Positions 1-9,285 are shown, counted from the stretch's first letter. The stretch: DNA of 64,000 nucleotides from Streptomyces sp. NRRL B-1347 (GCF_000720325.1 NZ_JOJM01000028.1:24065-88064), one strand, 5' to 3'. The notes: generated by a model not told the origin, from the letters alone. Translations and numbers: made by a program.

Positions 1-2262
1 GACGCCGCCCAGCGTTCTCAGGTCGGTACGCCGGGCGCGCTCGCCGAGCGCGACGCGCAGGTCTTCCGCGCGGGCATCCACCTCAACCGGCTCAACAACG
101 AGTTCGAGGACTTCCTCTTCGGCCGCATCGACCTGCTGCTCGGCAAGGACGGCAAGAAGGGCCCGGACGGCGCCTACACGGCGGTCGAACCCGCCGAGGG
201 CGTGGTCCGCGAGGACGAGTCGGGCCAGCGGGCCGACATCGCCGAGACCCTGCACATCGGCCGCATCGGCGTCCTCGACGCGGACTACTCGCCGCTGGTC
301 ATCGACTGGCGCGCGCCCGCCGCCGCGCCCTTCTACCGCTCCACGCCCGTGGACCCCGGCCGGGTCGTGCGCCGGCGCGTCATCCGCTCCAAGGGCCGCA
401 AGGTCCTCGGCGTCGAGGACGACCTGATGCGCCCCGAGCTGACGGCGTACCTGAACGGCGAGGCGCTGCCCGTCGTCGGCGACGGCGCGCTCATGGCCGC
501 GCTCGGGCAGGCCCGCAGCCACACCATGCGGGACATCGTGGCGTCCATCCAGGCCGAGCAGGACCTGGTGATCCGGGCCCCCGCCGCGTCCGTGACGTAC
601 GTCGAGGGCGGTCCGGGCACCGGCAAGACGGCGGTCGCGCTGCACCGCGCCGCGTACCTCCTCTACCAGGACCGCCGCCGCTACGCGGGCGGCATCCTCA
701 TCGTCTCGCCGACCCCCCTCCTGGTCGCCTACACGGAGGGCGTCCTGCCGTCCCTCGGCGAGGAGGGCCAGGTCGCCATCCGCGCGGTCGGCTCCCTCGT
801 CGACGGCGTGGACGCCACGGTCTACGACTCCCCGGCGGTGGCCCGCGTCAAGGGCTCGTCCCGCATGCTGAAGATCCTCCGCAAGGCGGCGCGAGGGGCC
901 CTGGAGACCCCGCCGGTGCCTGCCCCGGCCCCTGAGGAGGACGCCCTCTTCCCGGCTCCTGACGAGGACGCCCTGTTCGCGGTCCCGGCCGACGGTCCCC
1001 CGCAGGCGGCGAGCGGCCTCACCCGCCTGCGCGTGGTGGCCTTCGGCCGCCGCCTGGAGCTGGAGGCGGGTGACCTCGCCCGCATCAGGCGCAACGCGCT
1101 CGGCGGCACCGCCCCGGTCAACCTGCTGCGCCCCCGGGCCCGCAAGCTCCTCCTGGACGCCCTCTGGGACAAGTCGGGCGCGGCCGGGCGCCACAGCGAC
1201 CCCGAACTCGCCGCCGAACTCCGCTCGTCGTTCGACGACGACGTCAGCACCGAGGACGCGTTCATCGCGTTCCTGGACGCGTGGTGGCCCGTGCTCACCC
1301 CCCGCGGCGTGCTGCGCGCGATGGCCGACGAGAAGCGCCTCGGCCGCTGGGCGCGCCGGGTGCTCAACCCGGGCGAGGTGCGCAAGCTGGCCCGCTCCCT
1401 GCGCCGCGAGGCGTACTCCGTGCACGACATCGCGCTCCTGGACGAGCTCCAGGCGATCCTCGGCACCCCGGCGCGGCCGAAGAAGAAGCGCGACCTCGAC
1501 CCGCTCGACCAGCTCACCGGCCTCGACGAGCTGATGCCGGTGCGCGAGGAGTCCCAGCGCGAGCGCGCCGAGCGGCTCGCCGCCGAGCGCACCGAGTACG
1601 CGCACGTCATCGTCGACGAGGCGCAGGACCTCACGCCGATGCAGTGGCGCATGGTGGGCCGCCGCGGCCGCCACGCCACCTGGACGGTCGTGGGCGACCC
1701 GGCGCAGTCGTCGTGGTCCGACCCGGACGAGGCCGCCGCGGCCCGCGACGAGGCCCTCGGTACCCGCCCGCGCCGCCGCTTCACGCTGACCGTCAACTAC
1801 CGCAACCCGGCCGAGATCGCCGACCTCGCCGCCAAGGTGCTCGCCCTGGCCATGCCCGGCTCCGAGTCCCCGTCCGCCGTGCGCTCCACGGGTGTCGCGC
1901 CGCGCTTCGCCGTGGTCCGGGGTAAGGACCTCGGCGGGTCCGTGCGCGAGGAGGCGGCCCGGCTGCTCGACGAGGTCGAGGGGACGGTGGGCGTCGTCGT
2001 GGCCATGCACCGCCGCGACCAGGCGGCCCGCTGGCTCGCCGGGCTCGGCGAGCGCGTCGTCGCGCTCGGCAGCCTGGAGGCCAAGGGCCTGGAGTACGAC
2101 GCGACGGTCGTGGTCTCGCCCGCGGAGATCGCCGACGAGTCCCCGGCGGGGCTGCGCGTCCTGTACGTGGCGCTGACCCGTGCCACCCAGCAGCTCACGG
2201 TCCTGTCGGGCGAGCGCGACGAGCCGGACGCGGGCGGCGTGCCGGACCTGCTCAGGGAATGA
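1..2262 (+). CDS. helR: HelR/HelD-type RNA polymerase recycling motor ATPase (5' end outside window)
   Basis: The reading frame is open from the first base of the window, so the N-terminus is missing. A GTG at 202 is internal, because the coding upstream of it (GIHLNRLNNEFEDFLFG) is the conserved end of the N-terminal coiled-coil arm of HelD proteins. Seen: Walker A GGPGTGKTA near 607, a DEAQD Walker B box near 1615, QxxR-like motifs and a C-terminal UvrD-type domain ending LYVALTRATQQL. There is a low-complexity Pro/Asp insert near 910-1010. Known of the family: HelD proteins bind RNA polymerase and release it from DNA, and actinobacterial HelR can displace rifampicin. Function here is inferred from family. 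A hairpin terminator follows 150 bases downstream. Confidence 0.9.
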   Translation, partial: DAAQRSQVGTPGALAERDAQVFRAGIHLNRLNNEFEDFLFGRIDLLLGKDGKKGPDGAYTAVEPAEGVVREDESGQRADIAETLHIGRIGVLDADYSPLVIDWRAPAAAPFYRSTPVDPGRVVRRRVIRSKGRKVLGVEDDLMRPELTAYLNGEALPVVGDGALMAALGQARSHTMRDIVASIQAEQDLVIRAPAASVTYVEGGPGTGKTAVALHRAAYLLYQDRRRYAGGILIVSPTPLLVAYTEGVLPSLGEEGQVAIRAVGSLVDGVDATVYDSPAVARVKGSSRMLKILRKAARGALETPPVPAPAPEEDALFPAPDEDALFAVPADGPPQAASGLTRLRVVAFGRRLELEAGDLARIRRNALGGTAPVNLLRPRARKLLLDALWDKSGAAGRHSDPELAAELRSSFDDDVSTEDAFIAFLDAWWPVLTPRGVLRAMADEKRLGRWARRVLNPGEVRKLARSLRREAYSVHDIALLDELQAILGTPARPKKKRDLDPLDQLTGLDELMPVREESQRERAERLAAERTEYAHVIVDEAQDLTPMQWRMVGRRGRHATWTVVGDPAQSSWSDPDEAAAARDEALGTRPRRRFTLTVNYRNPAEIADLAAKVLALAMPGSESPSAVRSTGVAPRFAVVRGKDLGGSVREEAARLLDEVEGTVGVVVAMHRRDQAARWLAGLGERVVALGSLEAKGLEYDATVVVSPAEIADESPAGLRVLYVALTRATQQLTVLSGERDEPDAGGVPDLLRE

Positions 2263-2383
2263 CCCCCTGCTACGGGAATTGCCTTACGGGATTCGTTTGT
2301 TACCGTTGATGTGGCACCGGCTCGATCCAAGCCCCCGGGCCCAACCTTCGTCGCTACGAGCGACCACTTGCCGCGAGGCGAGC

Positions 2384-2410
2384 ATGGCGGGTCGGTGTCA
2401 CTCAACGTGA
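2384..2410 (+). CDS. candidate 8-residue ORF in a small transcript
   Basis: ATG at 2384 opens an 8-codon ORF (MAGRCHST) with a Shine-Dalgarno-like GCGAGGCGAG just upstream. Its stop codon is followed at once by a strong terminator hairpin (2412-2448). It stands alone between the helR and malic enzyme genes. The peptide contains one Cys, so it may be a short attenuator leader, but the next gene is 230 bases past the hairpin. It may instead be an incidental ORF in a small RNA. I recall a small RNA reported at the matching locus of S. coelicolor but cannot verify that. Confidence 0.35.
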   Translation: MAGRCHST

Positions 2411-2411
2411 G

Positions 2412-2448
2412 AAGAGGTCCGCGTCATCCGTGACGCGGACCTTTTCCT
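2412..2448 (+). terminator. intrinsic terminator with T-rich tail
   Basis: Perfect 10-bp stem GTCCGCGTCA / TGACGCGGAC (2417-2426 with 2431-2440) around a TCCG loop. It is lengthened by A/G-T pairs and followed by CTTTTCCTTT. This is one of the few classical U-tailed terminators in the window. The rest of the gap (2449-2639) shows no clear motif beyond an AT-rich patch near 2520-2560 that may hold the malic enzyme promoter. Confidence 0.8.
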
Positions 2449-2639
2449 TTGCCTCCTCTTGCCTGCCCCCGACCCGCGTGCCCCTTCCCCGGACCCTGCC
2501 GCTTCTCGTATGGTGGAAGTGGTTTTCCAAAAATACGGTGAACAAAACGTTCTCAATCCGGGGCGGCTACCACGTACTCAGGGGTAGGTGCGACCATCGG
2601 ACGGCAACAGCTACAAGGTGAAAGCAGAGGAAGTCCGCC

Positions 2640-4055
2640 ATGGCAACGGCGCCCAGCGTCTCCTACTCGATGACGGTCAGGCTGGAGGTGCCCGCGAGCG
2701 GAACCGCGGTCTCCCAGCTGACCACGGCCGTGGAGTCCTCCGGCGGCTCCGTCACCGGCCTCGACGTCACGGCGTCCGGCCACGAGAAGCTGCGCATCGA
2801 CGTCACGATCGCCGCGACGTCCACCGCGCACGCCGACGAGATCGTCGAGAAGCTGCGCGGCATCGAGGGCGTCACGCTCGGCAAGGTCTCCGACCGTACG
2901 TTCCTGATGCACCTCGGCGGCAAGATCGAGATGGCGTCCAAGCACCCCATCCGCAACCGCGACGACCTCTCCATGGTCTACACCCCGGGCGTGGCCCGCG
3001 TGTGCATGGCGATCGCCGAGAACCCCGAGGACGCCCGCCGCCTCACCATCAAGCGCAACTCCGTCGCGGTCGTGACGGACGGCTCGGCCGTCCTCGGCCT
3101 CGGCAACATCGGCCCCAAGGCCGCGCTGCCCGTCATGGAGGGCAAGGCCGCCCTCTTCAAGCGCTTCGCGGGCATCGACGCCTGGCCGATCTGCCTGGAC
3201 ACCCAGGACAGCGACGCGATCGTCGAGATCGTCAAGGCCATCGCCCCGGGCTTCGCGGGCATCAACCTGGAGGACATCTCCGCGCCCCGCTGCTTCGAGA
3301 TCGAGGCCCGGCTCCGCGAGGCCCTGGACATCCCCGTCTTCCACGACGACCAGCACGGCACCGCGATCGTCGTGCTCGCCGCGCTGACCAACGCCCTGCG
3401 CGTGGTCGGCAAGAACATCGGTGACGTACGGGTCGTCATGTCCGGCGCGGGCGCGGCCGGTACGGCCATCCTGAAGCTGCTGCTCGCCGCGGGCGTCAAG
3501 CACGCGGTCGTCGCCGACATCCACGGCGTCGTGCACGCCGACCGCGCGGACCTGGTGGACGCCGCCGCCGATTCGCCGCTGCGCTGGATCGCCGACAACA
3601 CCAACCCCGAGGGCATCACCGGCACCCTCAAGGAGGCCGTGCGCGGCGCCGACGTGTTCATCGGCGTCTCCGCGCCGAACGTGCTCGGCGCCGAGGACGT
3701 CGCGGCCATGGCCGATGGCGCCATCGTGTTCGCGCTCGCGAATCCCGACCCGGAGGTCGACCCGGCCATCGCCCGGCAGACGGCCGCGGTCGTGGCTACC
3801 GGCCGCTCGGACTTCCCGAACCAGATCAACAACGTCCTGGTCTTCCCCGGCGTCTTCCGCGGCCTGCTCGACGCCCAGTCGCGCACGGTCAACACCGAGA
3901 TGATGCTGGCCGCCGCCACCGCCCTCGCGGACGTGGTGACCGAGGACGAGCTCAACCCGAACTACATCATCCCGAGCGTCTTCAACGACAAGGTCGCGGG
4001 AGCCGTGGCCGGGGCGGTGCGCACCGCGGCCAAGGCCGTGGGCGCGGCGGGCTGA
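2640..4055 (+). CDS. NAD(P)-dependent malic enzyme with N-terminal ACT domain
   Basis: Oxidatively decarboxylates malate to pyruvate, linking the TCA cycle to pyruvate and reducing power. The protein has 471 residues. Residues about 10-85 form an ACT-like regulatory domain. After that come the malic enzyme N-domain (GGKIEMASKHPI, SMVYTPGVARVC, HDDQHGTAIV) and a Rossmann NAD-binding domain with SGAGAAGTAI near 268. The ATG at 2640 follows an AGAGGAAG ribosome site at proper spacing. This is the short bacterial class, without a phosphotransacetylase domain. Cofactor preference cannot be read from the sequence. Confidence 0.93.
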   Translation: MATAPSVSYSMTVRLEVPASGTAVSQLTTAVESSGGSVTGLDVTASGHEKLRIDVTIAATSTAHADEIVEKLRGIEGVTLGKVSDRTFLMHLGGKIEMASKHPIRNRDDLSMVYTPGVARVCMAIAENPEDARRLTIKRNSVAVVTDGSAVLGLGNIGPKAALPVMEGKAALFKRFAGIDAWPICLDTQDSDAIVEIVKAIAPGFAGINLEDISAPRCFEIEARLREALDIPVFHDDQHGTAIVVLAALTNALRVVGKNIGDVRVVMSGAGAAGTAILKLLLAAGVKHAVVADIHGVVHADRADLVDAAADSPLRWIADNTNPEGITGTLKEAVRGADVFIGVSAPNVLGAEDVAAMADGAIVFALANPDPEVDPAIARQTAAVVATGRSDFPNQINNVLVFPGVFRGLLDAQSRTVNTEMMLAAATALADVVTEDELNPNYIIPSVFNDKVAGAVAGAVRTAAKAVGAAG

Positions 4056-4081
4056 GCCGCTTTTCCCACTTGTGACAGGTG

Positions 4082-4110
4082 CCACGGCGCGTCAGCACGG
4101 CGCGTCGTGG
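4082..4110 (+). terminator. probable terminator after malic enzyme
   Basis: Ten-bp stem CCACGGCGCG / CGCGTCGTGG with one G-T pair and a 9-base loop, 27 bases after the malic enzyme stop. There is no T run, as is common in Streptomyces. Confidence 0.5.
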
Positions 4111-4455
4111 AACACCGCCCTCAGCGGGCCTTTAGGGTGGCTGGGCACGGGCCTGCGGGCCCGCGCCGCCCTGACCAGGCCCGCACGCCCTGCGGCACGG
4201 CGCCGGGAGCGGACGGAGCGTCACCATTTCGAGGCACCTTGACGAAATGGGCGCTTTTCGTGTGACTCCCAGGGGTGCCGGATTGGCTTTCCCGCCGCAG
4301 GTGGGGGCAGGATGCGTCTCTGGGCGCGAGGGTCTGACCAAGACCCGGGTCCTGGGCCTGACCGAGACCCTGGCAGCATCGGCTTCGCTGTTGCCTAACA
4401 TGCGGCTCCGCCGCGTGGCACGCCTCAACGGCAAGAAGAACACGGGAGTACAAAC
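4111..4455 (+). other. upstream region of the HU gene
   Basis: About 345 bases without a credible gene. A TAACAT hexamer at 4396-4401, 55 bases before the HU start, could be a -10 element, but no good -35 is visible. There is a short local repeat of a GACCxxGACC type (4334-4370). Confidence 0.3.
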
Positions 4456-4737
4456 ATGAACCGCAGTGAGCTGGTGGCCGCGCTGGCCGACCGCGCCGAG
4501 GTGACCCGCAAGGACGCCGACGCCGTGCTGGCCGCGTTCGCCGAGACCGTCGGCGAGATCGTTGCCAAGGGCGACGAGAAGGTCACCATCCCCGGCTTCC
4601 TGACCTTCGAGCGCACCCACCGTGCCGCTCGCACCGCCCGCAACCCGCAGACCGGCGAGCCGATCAACATCCCGGCCGGTTTCAGCGTCAAGGTCTCCGC
4701 GGGCAGCAAGCTCAAGGAAGCCGCGAAGGGCAAGTAG
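4456..4737 (+). CDS. hup: HU family DNA-binding protein
   Basis: A 93-residue nucleoid protein that binds and bends DNA as a dimer. It begins MNRSELVAALA and holds the HU signature GFLTFERTHRAARTARNPQT, followed by GEPINIPA, the proline-tipped DNA-binding arm. It is the short HU form, without the Lys/Ala-rich tail of the second Streptomyces HU (HupS). The ATG is preceded by an AAGAACACGGGAG ribosome site. Single transcription unit: long upstream region and a strong terminator 15 bases after the stop. Confidence 0.96.
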   Translation: MNRSELVAALADRAEVTRKDADAVLAAFAETVGEIVAKGDEKVTIPGFLTFERTHRAARTARNPQTGEPINIPAGFSVKVSAGSKLKEAAKGK

Positions 4738-4751
4738 CCTTCAGCCAGCGA

Positions 4752-4787
4752 GGGGCGGCCACCCGGTTCGGGTGGCCGCCCCTTTGG
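4752..4787 (+). terminator. strong terminator of the HU gene
   Basis: Perfect 13-bp stem GGGGCGGCCACCC (4753-4765) with GGGTGGCCGCCCC (4771-4783), 5-base loop, followed by TTT. It also sits downstream of the convergent murA gene. Confidence 0.9.
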
Positions 4788-4810
4788 CGTGGTGCTGTGG
4801 TGTTTTCGTC

Positions 4811-4863
4811 TGCGGCGCCGTCGCGGCTGGGCGTGCAGTTCCCCGCGCCCCTTCGGGGCGCCT
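4811..4863. repeat. dispersed intergenic repeat, CAGTTCCCCGCGCCCC type
   Basis: The core CAGTTCCCCGCGCCCC followed by a short GC hairpin (GCGCCCC TTC GGGGCGC) recurs at 33498-33550. Here it lies between the convergent hup and murA genes, abutting the murA stop. Confidence 0.6.
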
Positions 4864-4865
4864 GG

Positions 4866-6215
4866 CTAGGCCAGCGCCGAGCTGCCCGGAAGCTCGACCT
4901 TCGCCCCGAGCGTCACGAGCTTGTCCATGAAGTTCTCGTAGCCCCGGTTGATCAGGTCGATGCCGTGCACACGGGAGGTGCCCTGCGCGGCAAGGGCCGC
5001 GATCAGGTACGAGAAGCCGCCGCGCAGGTCGGGGATGACCAGGTCGGCGCCCTGCAGCTTCGTGGGGCCGCTGACGACCGCGGAGTGCAGGAAGTTGCGC
5101 TGGCCGAAGCGGCAGTCGGAGCCGCCCAGGCACTCGCGGTAGAGCTGGATGTGGGCGCCCATCTGGTTCAGCGCCGAGGTGAAGCCGAGGCGGGACTCGT
5201 AGACCGTCTCGTGGACGATGGAGAGGCCCGCGGCCTGCGTCAGGGCGACGACCAGCGGCTGCTGCCAGTCGGTCTGGAAGCCGGGGTGCACGTCCGTCTC
5301 CAGGGCGATCGCGTTGAGCGAGCCGCCCGGGTGCCAGAAGCGGATGCCCTCGTCGTCGATCTCGAAGGCGCCGCCGACCTTCCGGTACGTGTTCAGGAAG
5401 GTCATCATCGAGCGCTGCTGGGCGCCGCGGACGTAGATGTTGCCTTCGGTCGCCAGGGCCGCGGAGGCCCAGGAGGCGGCTTCCAGACGGTCCGAGAGGG
5501 CGTGGTGGTTGTAGCCGCCGAGGCTGTCGACACCGGTGATCCGTATGGTCCGGTCCGTGTCCATGGCGATGATCGCGCCCATTTTCTGCAGGACGCAGAT
5601 CAGGTCCTCGATCTCCGGCTCGACCGCGGCGTTCGAGAGCTCCGTCACACCCTCGGCGAGCACGGCGGTGAGCAGGACCTGCTCGGTGGCGCCCACGGAG
5701 GGGTACGGCAGCCGGATCTTGGTGCCGCGCAGGCGCTGCGGGGCCTCCAGGTACTGGCCGCCCTCGCGCTTCTCGATGGTCGCGCCGAACTGGCGGAGCA
5801 CCTCGAAGTGGAAGTCGATCGGCCGGCCGCCGATGTCGCAGCCGCCGAGGCCCGGGATGAAGGCGTGGCCGAGGCGGTGCAGGAGCGGGCCGCAGAACAG
5901 GATCGGGATCCGCGAGGAGCCCGCGTGCGCGTCGATGTCCGCGACGTTCGCACTTTCCACATGCGAGGGGTCGAGCACCAGCTCGCCCGGCTCCTCACCC
6001 GGACGGACCGTCACGCCGTGCAGCTGCAGCAGGCCGCGTACGACACGGACGTCGCGGATGTCGGGAACGTTGCGCAGGCGGCTCGGCGCGCTGCCGAGCA
6101 GCGCGGCGACCATGGCCTTGGGCACGAGGTTCTTCGCTCCGCGGACACGGATCTCACCCTCCAGCGGGGTTCCGCCGTGGACAAGCAGTACGTCTTGGGT
6201 GCCGGTGACGGTCAT
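4866..6215 (-). CDS. murA: UDP-N-acetylglucosamine 1-carboxyvinyltransferase
   Basis: First committed step of peptidoglycan synthesis: transfers enolpyruvate from PEP to UDP-GlcNAc in the cytoplasm. The protein has 449 residues, slightly longer than most MurA. Residues K28-N29 (RGAKN) match the substrate-binding pair. Cys126 in GLGGCDIGGRP is the catalytic loop cysteine that fosfomycin attacks, so no Asp-type fosfomycin resistance is predicted. It is a single gene facing hup. Some Streptomyces carry two MurA copies, and which one this is cannot be told here. Confidence 0.95.
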   Translation of the reverse strand: MTVTGTQDVLLVHGGTPLEGEIRVRGAKNLVPKAMVAALLGSAPSRLRNVPDIRDVRVVRGLLQLHGVTVRPGEEPGELVLDPSHVESANVADIDAHAGSSRIPILFCGPLLHRLGHAFIPGLGGCDIGGRPIDFHFEVLRQFGATIEKREGGQYLEAPQRLRGTKIRLPYPSVGATEQVLLTAVLAEGVTELSNAAVEPEIEDLICVLQKMGAIIAMDTDRTIRITGVDSLGGYNHHALSDRLEAASWASAALATEGNIYVRGAQQRSMMTFLNTYRKVGGAFEIDDEGIRFWHPGGSLNAIALETDVHPGFQTDWQQPLVVALTQAAGLSIVHETVYESRLGFTSALNQMGAHIQLYRECLGGSDCRFGQRNFLHSAVVSGPTKLQGADLVIPDLRGGFSYLIAALAAQGTSRVHGIDLINRGYENFMDKLVTLGAKVELPGSSALA

Positions 6216-6467
6216 GAATCTCGCGTTCCGATGAGGTGGACGGGGGGATCAAAGGGAAAGCGTAATGGCCGCCCGCCCCCCGTCCGTAGGTCCGAGGGGG
6301 CACAAGCACGTCATGAGTCCGCTACAACACGAACCGTGCGGAACCGGACGCTCAGGGTCACCTTCCCCGTGCGCCGTCCGAGCCGCCCGCGTACGCCCTG
6401 AACTGGGCGCACTTCCGTAGGCCCATTGCCTCCCCGCGCGAGCCCAAGATGCGGGATCATGTCTGGC

Positions 6468-7061
6468 ATGACCGAGGTGTCCTCGCTCACAGGGCGGTTG
6501 CTCGTGGCCACGCCGACCCTGTCGGACCCCAATTTCGACCGTGCGGTGGTGCTGCTCCTCGACCACGACGAGGAGGGCTCCCTGGGCGTGGTCCTCAACC
6601 GCCCGACACCGGTGGGCGTCGGCGACATCCTGGAGGGCTGGGGCGAGCTCGCGGGCGCGCCGGGCGTCGTCTTCCAGGGCGGCCCGGTCTCCCTCGACTC
6701 GGCGCTCGGCGTCGCGGTGATCCCCGGCGACGAGGCGGCGGACTCCCGGCGGCGCCGGGGCCGCGACGACCCCATCGGCTTCCGGCGGGTGCACGGCGCG
6801 ATCGGCCTGGTCGACCTGGAGGCCCCGCCGGAGCTGCTCGCCGCCGCGCTCGGCTCCCTGCGGATCTTCGCCGGGTACGCGGGCTGGGGCCCGGGCCAGC
6901 TGGAGGACGAGCTGGTCGAGGGCGCGTGGTACGTGGTCGAGTCCGAGCCGGGTGACGTCTCCTCGCCCGACCCGGAGCGGCTGTGGCGGTCCGTGTTGCG
7001 GCGCCAGCGCAGCGAGCTCGCGATGGTGGCGACGTATCCGGACGACCCGTCCCTGAACTGA
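6468..7061 (+). CDS. YqgE/AlgH family protein
   Basis: A 197-residue protein of the UPF0301/AlgH family. It opens LTGRLLVATPTLSDPNFDRAV and contains the family hallmark HDEEGSLGVVLNRPT. Biochemical role is not established for the family. AlgH was named as an alginate regulator in Pseudomonas, which does not transfer here. ATG at 6468 is chosen because conservation starts at LTGRLLVA. ATG at 6459 is possible. It converges on the LysR gene with a 42-base gap. Confidence 0.85.
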   Translation: MTEVSSLTGRLLVATPTLSDPNFDRAVVLLLDHDEEGSLGVVLNRPTPVGVGDILEGWGELAGAPGVVFQGGPVSLDSALGVAVIPGDEAADSRRRRGRDDPIGFRRVHGAIGLVDLEAPPELLAAALGSLRIFAGYAGWGPGQLEDELVEGAWYVVESEPGDVSSPDPERLWRSVLRRQRSELAMVATYPDDPSLN

Positions 7062-7103
7062 CCCGGTGCCCGCCGGGGAGGCGGCCCGGTCGGGCGGCCC
7101 CGG

Positions 7104-7979
7104 TCAGGCGGCCGGGCGCTCCGCGCACTCCCGCAGGTACCGCTCGGCGAGCGGGTGCGGGTCGCGGGCCGGGACGGCCAGGTGCACGGTGACCGGCGGC
7201 GCGTTCTTCAGGCGCAGATAGCGCAGGCCCGGGTGGGCGTACCGGCGGGCCACCGGCTCCGGGGCGACGCCGACGCCGTGGTCGGCGGCGACGGCCTCCA
7301 GCCACTCGTCGAAGTTGTCGGCGGTGCAGGCGAGCCGGGGGCGGCGGTCCGCGGGCCACAGGTCGGGGCGCGTGGTGCCGGTGACGGTGTTCACGACGAG
7401 CGGGTGCGCGGCGAGCTCCGCCCAGTCCACGACGCGGCGGCCCGCGAGGGCCTGGGAGCCGCGGGCCACGACGGCGACGCGCGGCTCGCGCAGCAGCACC
7501 CGGCCGCGCACCTCGGCCCCGGGCGGCAGTTCGCCGCGGACCACCGCCACGTCGCAGGCGCCCGCGGTGAGCCCGGCCAGCGGCTCGTCCCGGCGCACCA
7601 GGCGCACCACGGCGCCGGACGACTCCTTGAACGCGGTGGTGAGCGGTCCGCAGGCCTCCGGCAGCATCGAGGTGAAGCCGAGCCGCAGCACCGGACGCCC
7701 CGCCCCCGGGGCGCGCAGCGTGGCGTCGAGGCGGGTGAGCAGCGGCGCGAGCTCGTCGCGCAGGCGCCGCCCGGCTTCGGTGAGCTCCACGCGGCGCGTG
7801 GTGCGGTCGAGCAGGCGGGTGCCGACGGCCTCCTCCAGGGCCCGCACGGTCCGGGTGAGCGCGGGCTGGCCGATGCCGAGCGCGGCCGCGGCGTGCGTGA
7901 AGCTCAGCTCGTCGGCGACGGCGAGGAAGCCCCGCAGATGCCGCAGTTCCACGCTGTCGAGGGGACCCAAGTCATCCAT
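7104..7979 (-). CDS. LysR family transcriptional regulator
   Basis: A 291-residue protein. The N-terminal winged helix-turn-helix is seen at residues 8-65 (ELRHLRGFLAVADELSFT, then ALGIGQPALTRTVRALEE), followed by a periplasmic-binding-type effector domain. The longer frame upstream runs through the divergent MFS gene and is discarded. It is divergent from the MFS exporter at 8089 with a 109-base shared promoter region. The usual arrangement is a LysR protein controlling its neighbour in response to the exported compound. The ligand is unknown. Confidence 0.9.
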   Translation of the reverse strand: MDDLGPLDSVELRHLRGFLAVADELSFTHAAAALGIGQPALTRTVRALEEAVGTRLLDRTTRRVELTEAGRRLRDELAPLLTRLDATLRAPGAGRPVLRLGFTSMLPEACGPLTTAFKESSGAVVRLVRRDEPLAGLTAGACDVAVVRGELPPGAEVRGRVLLREPRVAVVARGSQALAGRRVVDWAELAAHPLVVNTVTGTTRPDLWPADRRPRLACTADNFDEWLEAVAADHGVGVAPEPVARRYAHPGLRYLRLKNAPPVTVHLAVPARDPHPLAERYLRECAERPAA

Positions 7980-8088
7980 GCCGCCCGAGCATAAACGCAC
8001 CGTGGCGGGCATTTCCCCGTCGAACCGGAGACTGCCTACGTTTCCGTCCGGACGACGACCGACCGGGAACGAAGGGAGCTGGTGACCC

Positions 8089-9285
8089 GTGCGGAAGATC
8101 TGGCTGTTGATGCTGGGGGCCTTCACGCTGGGGCTCGACGCGTATGTGATGGCGGGCCTGCTGCCCGTCGTCGCGGACGATCTGGGCACGACCGTGTCCC
8201 TCGCCGGGCAGATGGTGACCGTCTTCACGCTCGCGTACGCGGTGAGCGCGCCGCTCGTCGCGGGCCTGTTCGCCGGGGCACGGCCGCGGGTGCTGCTCAT
8301 CGCCGCCCTCGCCGTGTTCACCGTGGGCAACGCGCTGACCGCGCTCGCGCCGGGTCTCGCGGTGCTCCTCGTCTCCCGTGCGGTGGCGGGCGTGGGGGCC
8401 GGGGTGTACTCGGCGCTCTCCACGGCGGCCGCCGCCACGCTCGCCGGACCCGAGAAGCGCGGCCGGGCGCTCGCCCTGGTGATGGGCGGGATGAGCTCGG
8501 GCACGGTGCTCGGCGTGCCCCTCGGGGTGCTGCTCGCCGACCACACCTCGTGGCGGTCGACCATGTGGCTCGTGACGGGGCTCGGCGCGGTCGCGCTCGC
8601 GGGCCTCGCGGTGGGCCTGCCCGAGATCCCCGCCCCGCCCGCCGTGCCGGTGCGGGCGCGGCTCGGGGCGCTGACCGACCGGGCCGTCCTTCCCGTGGTG
8701 AGCGTGTCCTTCCTGGGAGCCGTGTCGAGCCTCGGCCTGTACACCTATCTCGCGCCGGTCCTGGACGCGGTGGGCGACGTCGGCGAGGGCGACGTGGCGC
8801 CGTACCTGTGGGCGTGGGGCATCGGCGGGGTGCTCGGCAGCGTCCTCGCGGGTCCGCTCGTGGACCGTACGGGCCGGGTGCTCGCCCTGGTGACGGGCGT
8901 GACCGCGCTCCTGGTCGTATCGGAAGCGTCTCTTCCGCTCCTGGGTGCCGCGGCCTTTCCCGCGCTCGTGGTCTGGGGCGCGGCGGGCTGGGCCTTCCAG
9001 GTGCCGCAGCAGCACCGCCTGTTGGCGATCGGCGCCGAGCGCGGCACGGTGGCCCTCGCCCTCAACAACTCCGCCCTCTACCTGGGCAGCGCGGTCGGCT
9101 CGGGCGTCGCGGGACTCGCCCTGTCGGCGGGGCTCGACGCGGGCGCGCTGCCCTGGGCGGCGGCCGGGGTCGCGGCCCTGGGCCTCGCCGTGCACCTGGT
9201 GGCGGGGCGTGGTCCGCGCGGAGCCGGCAGGCGCTGCCAGGACGCGCCGGGCGTGAGTACCCTTGGCACCTATGAGCACTCTTGA
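8089..9285 (+). CDS. MFS transporter (drug:H+ antiporter, 12 TM type)
   Basis: A 398-residue membrane protein starting at GTG 8089 behind GAAGGGAG. The first helix (LLMLGAFTLGLDAYVMAGL), the loop RAVAGVGAGVYSAL and the pattern of 12 hydrophobic stretches match the chloramphenicol/arabinose exporter branch of the major facilitator superfamily. Likely controlled by the divergent LysR protein. Its last 14 bases overlap the next gene. Substrate unknown. Confidence 0.88.
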   Translation: MRKIWLLMLGAFTLGLDAYVMAGLLPVVADDLGTTVSLAGQMVTVFTLAYAVSAPLVAGLFAGARPRVLLIAALAVFTVGNALTALAPGLAVLLVSRAVAGVGAGVYSALSTAAAATLAGPEKRGRALALVMGGMSSGTVLGVPLGVLLADHTSWRSTMWLVTGLGAVALAGLAVGLPEIPAPPAVPVRARLGALTDRAVLPVVSVSFLGAVSSLGLYTYLAPVLDAVGDVGEGDVAPYLWAWGIGGVLGSVLAGPLVDRTGRVLALVTGVTALLVVSEASLPLLGAAAFPALVVWGAAGWAFQVPQQHRLLAIGAERGTVALALNNSALYLGSAVGSGVAGLALSAGLDAGALPWAAAGVAALGLAVHLVAGRGPRGAGRRCQDAPGVSTLGTYEHS

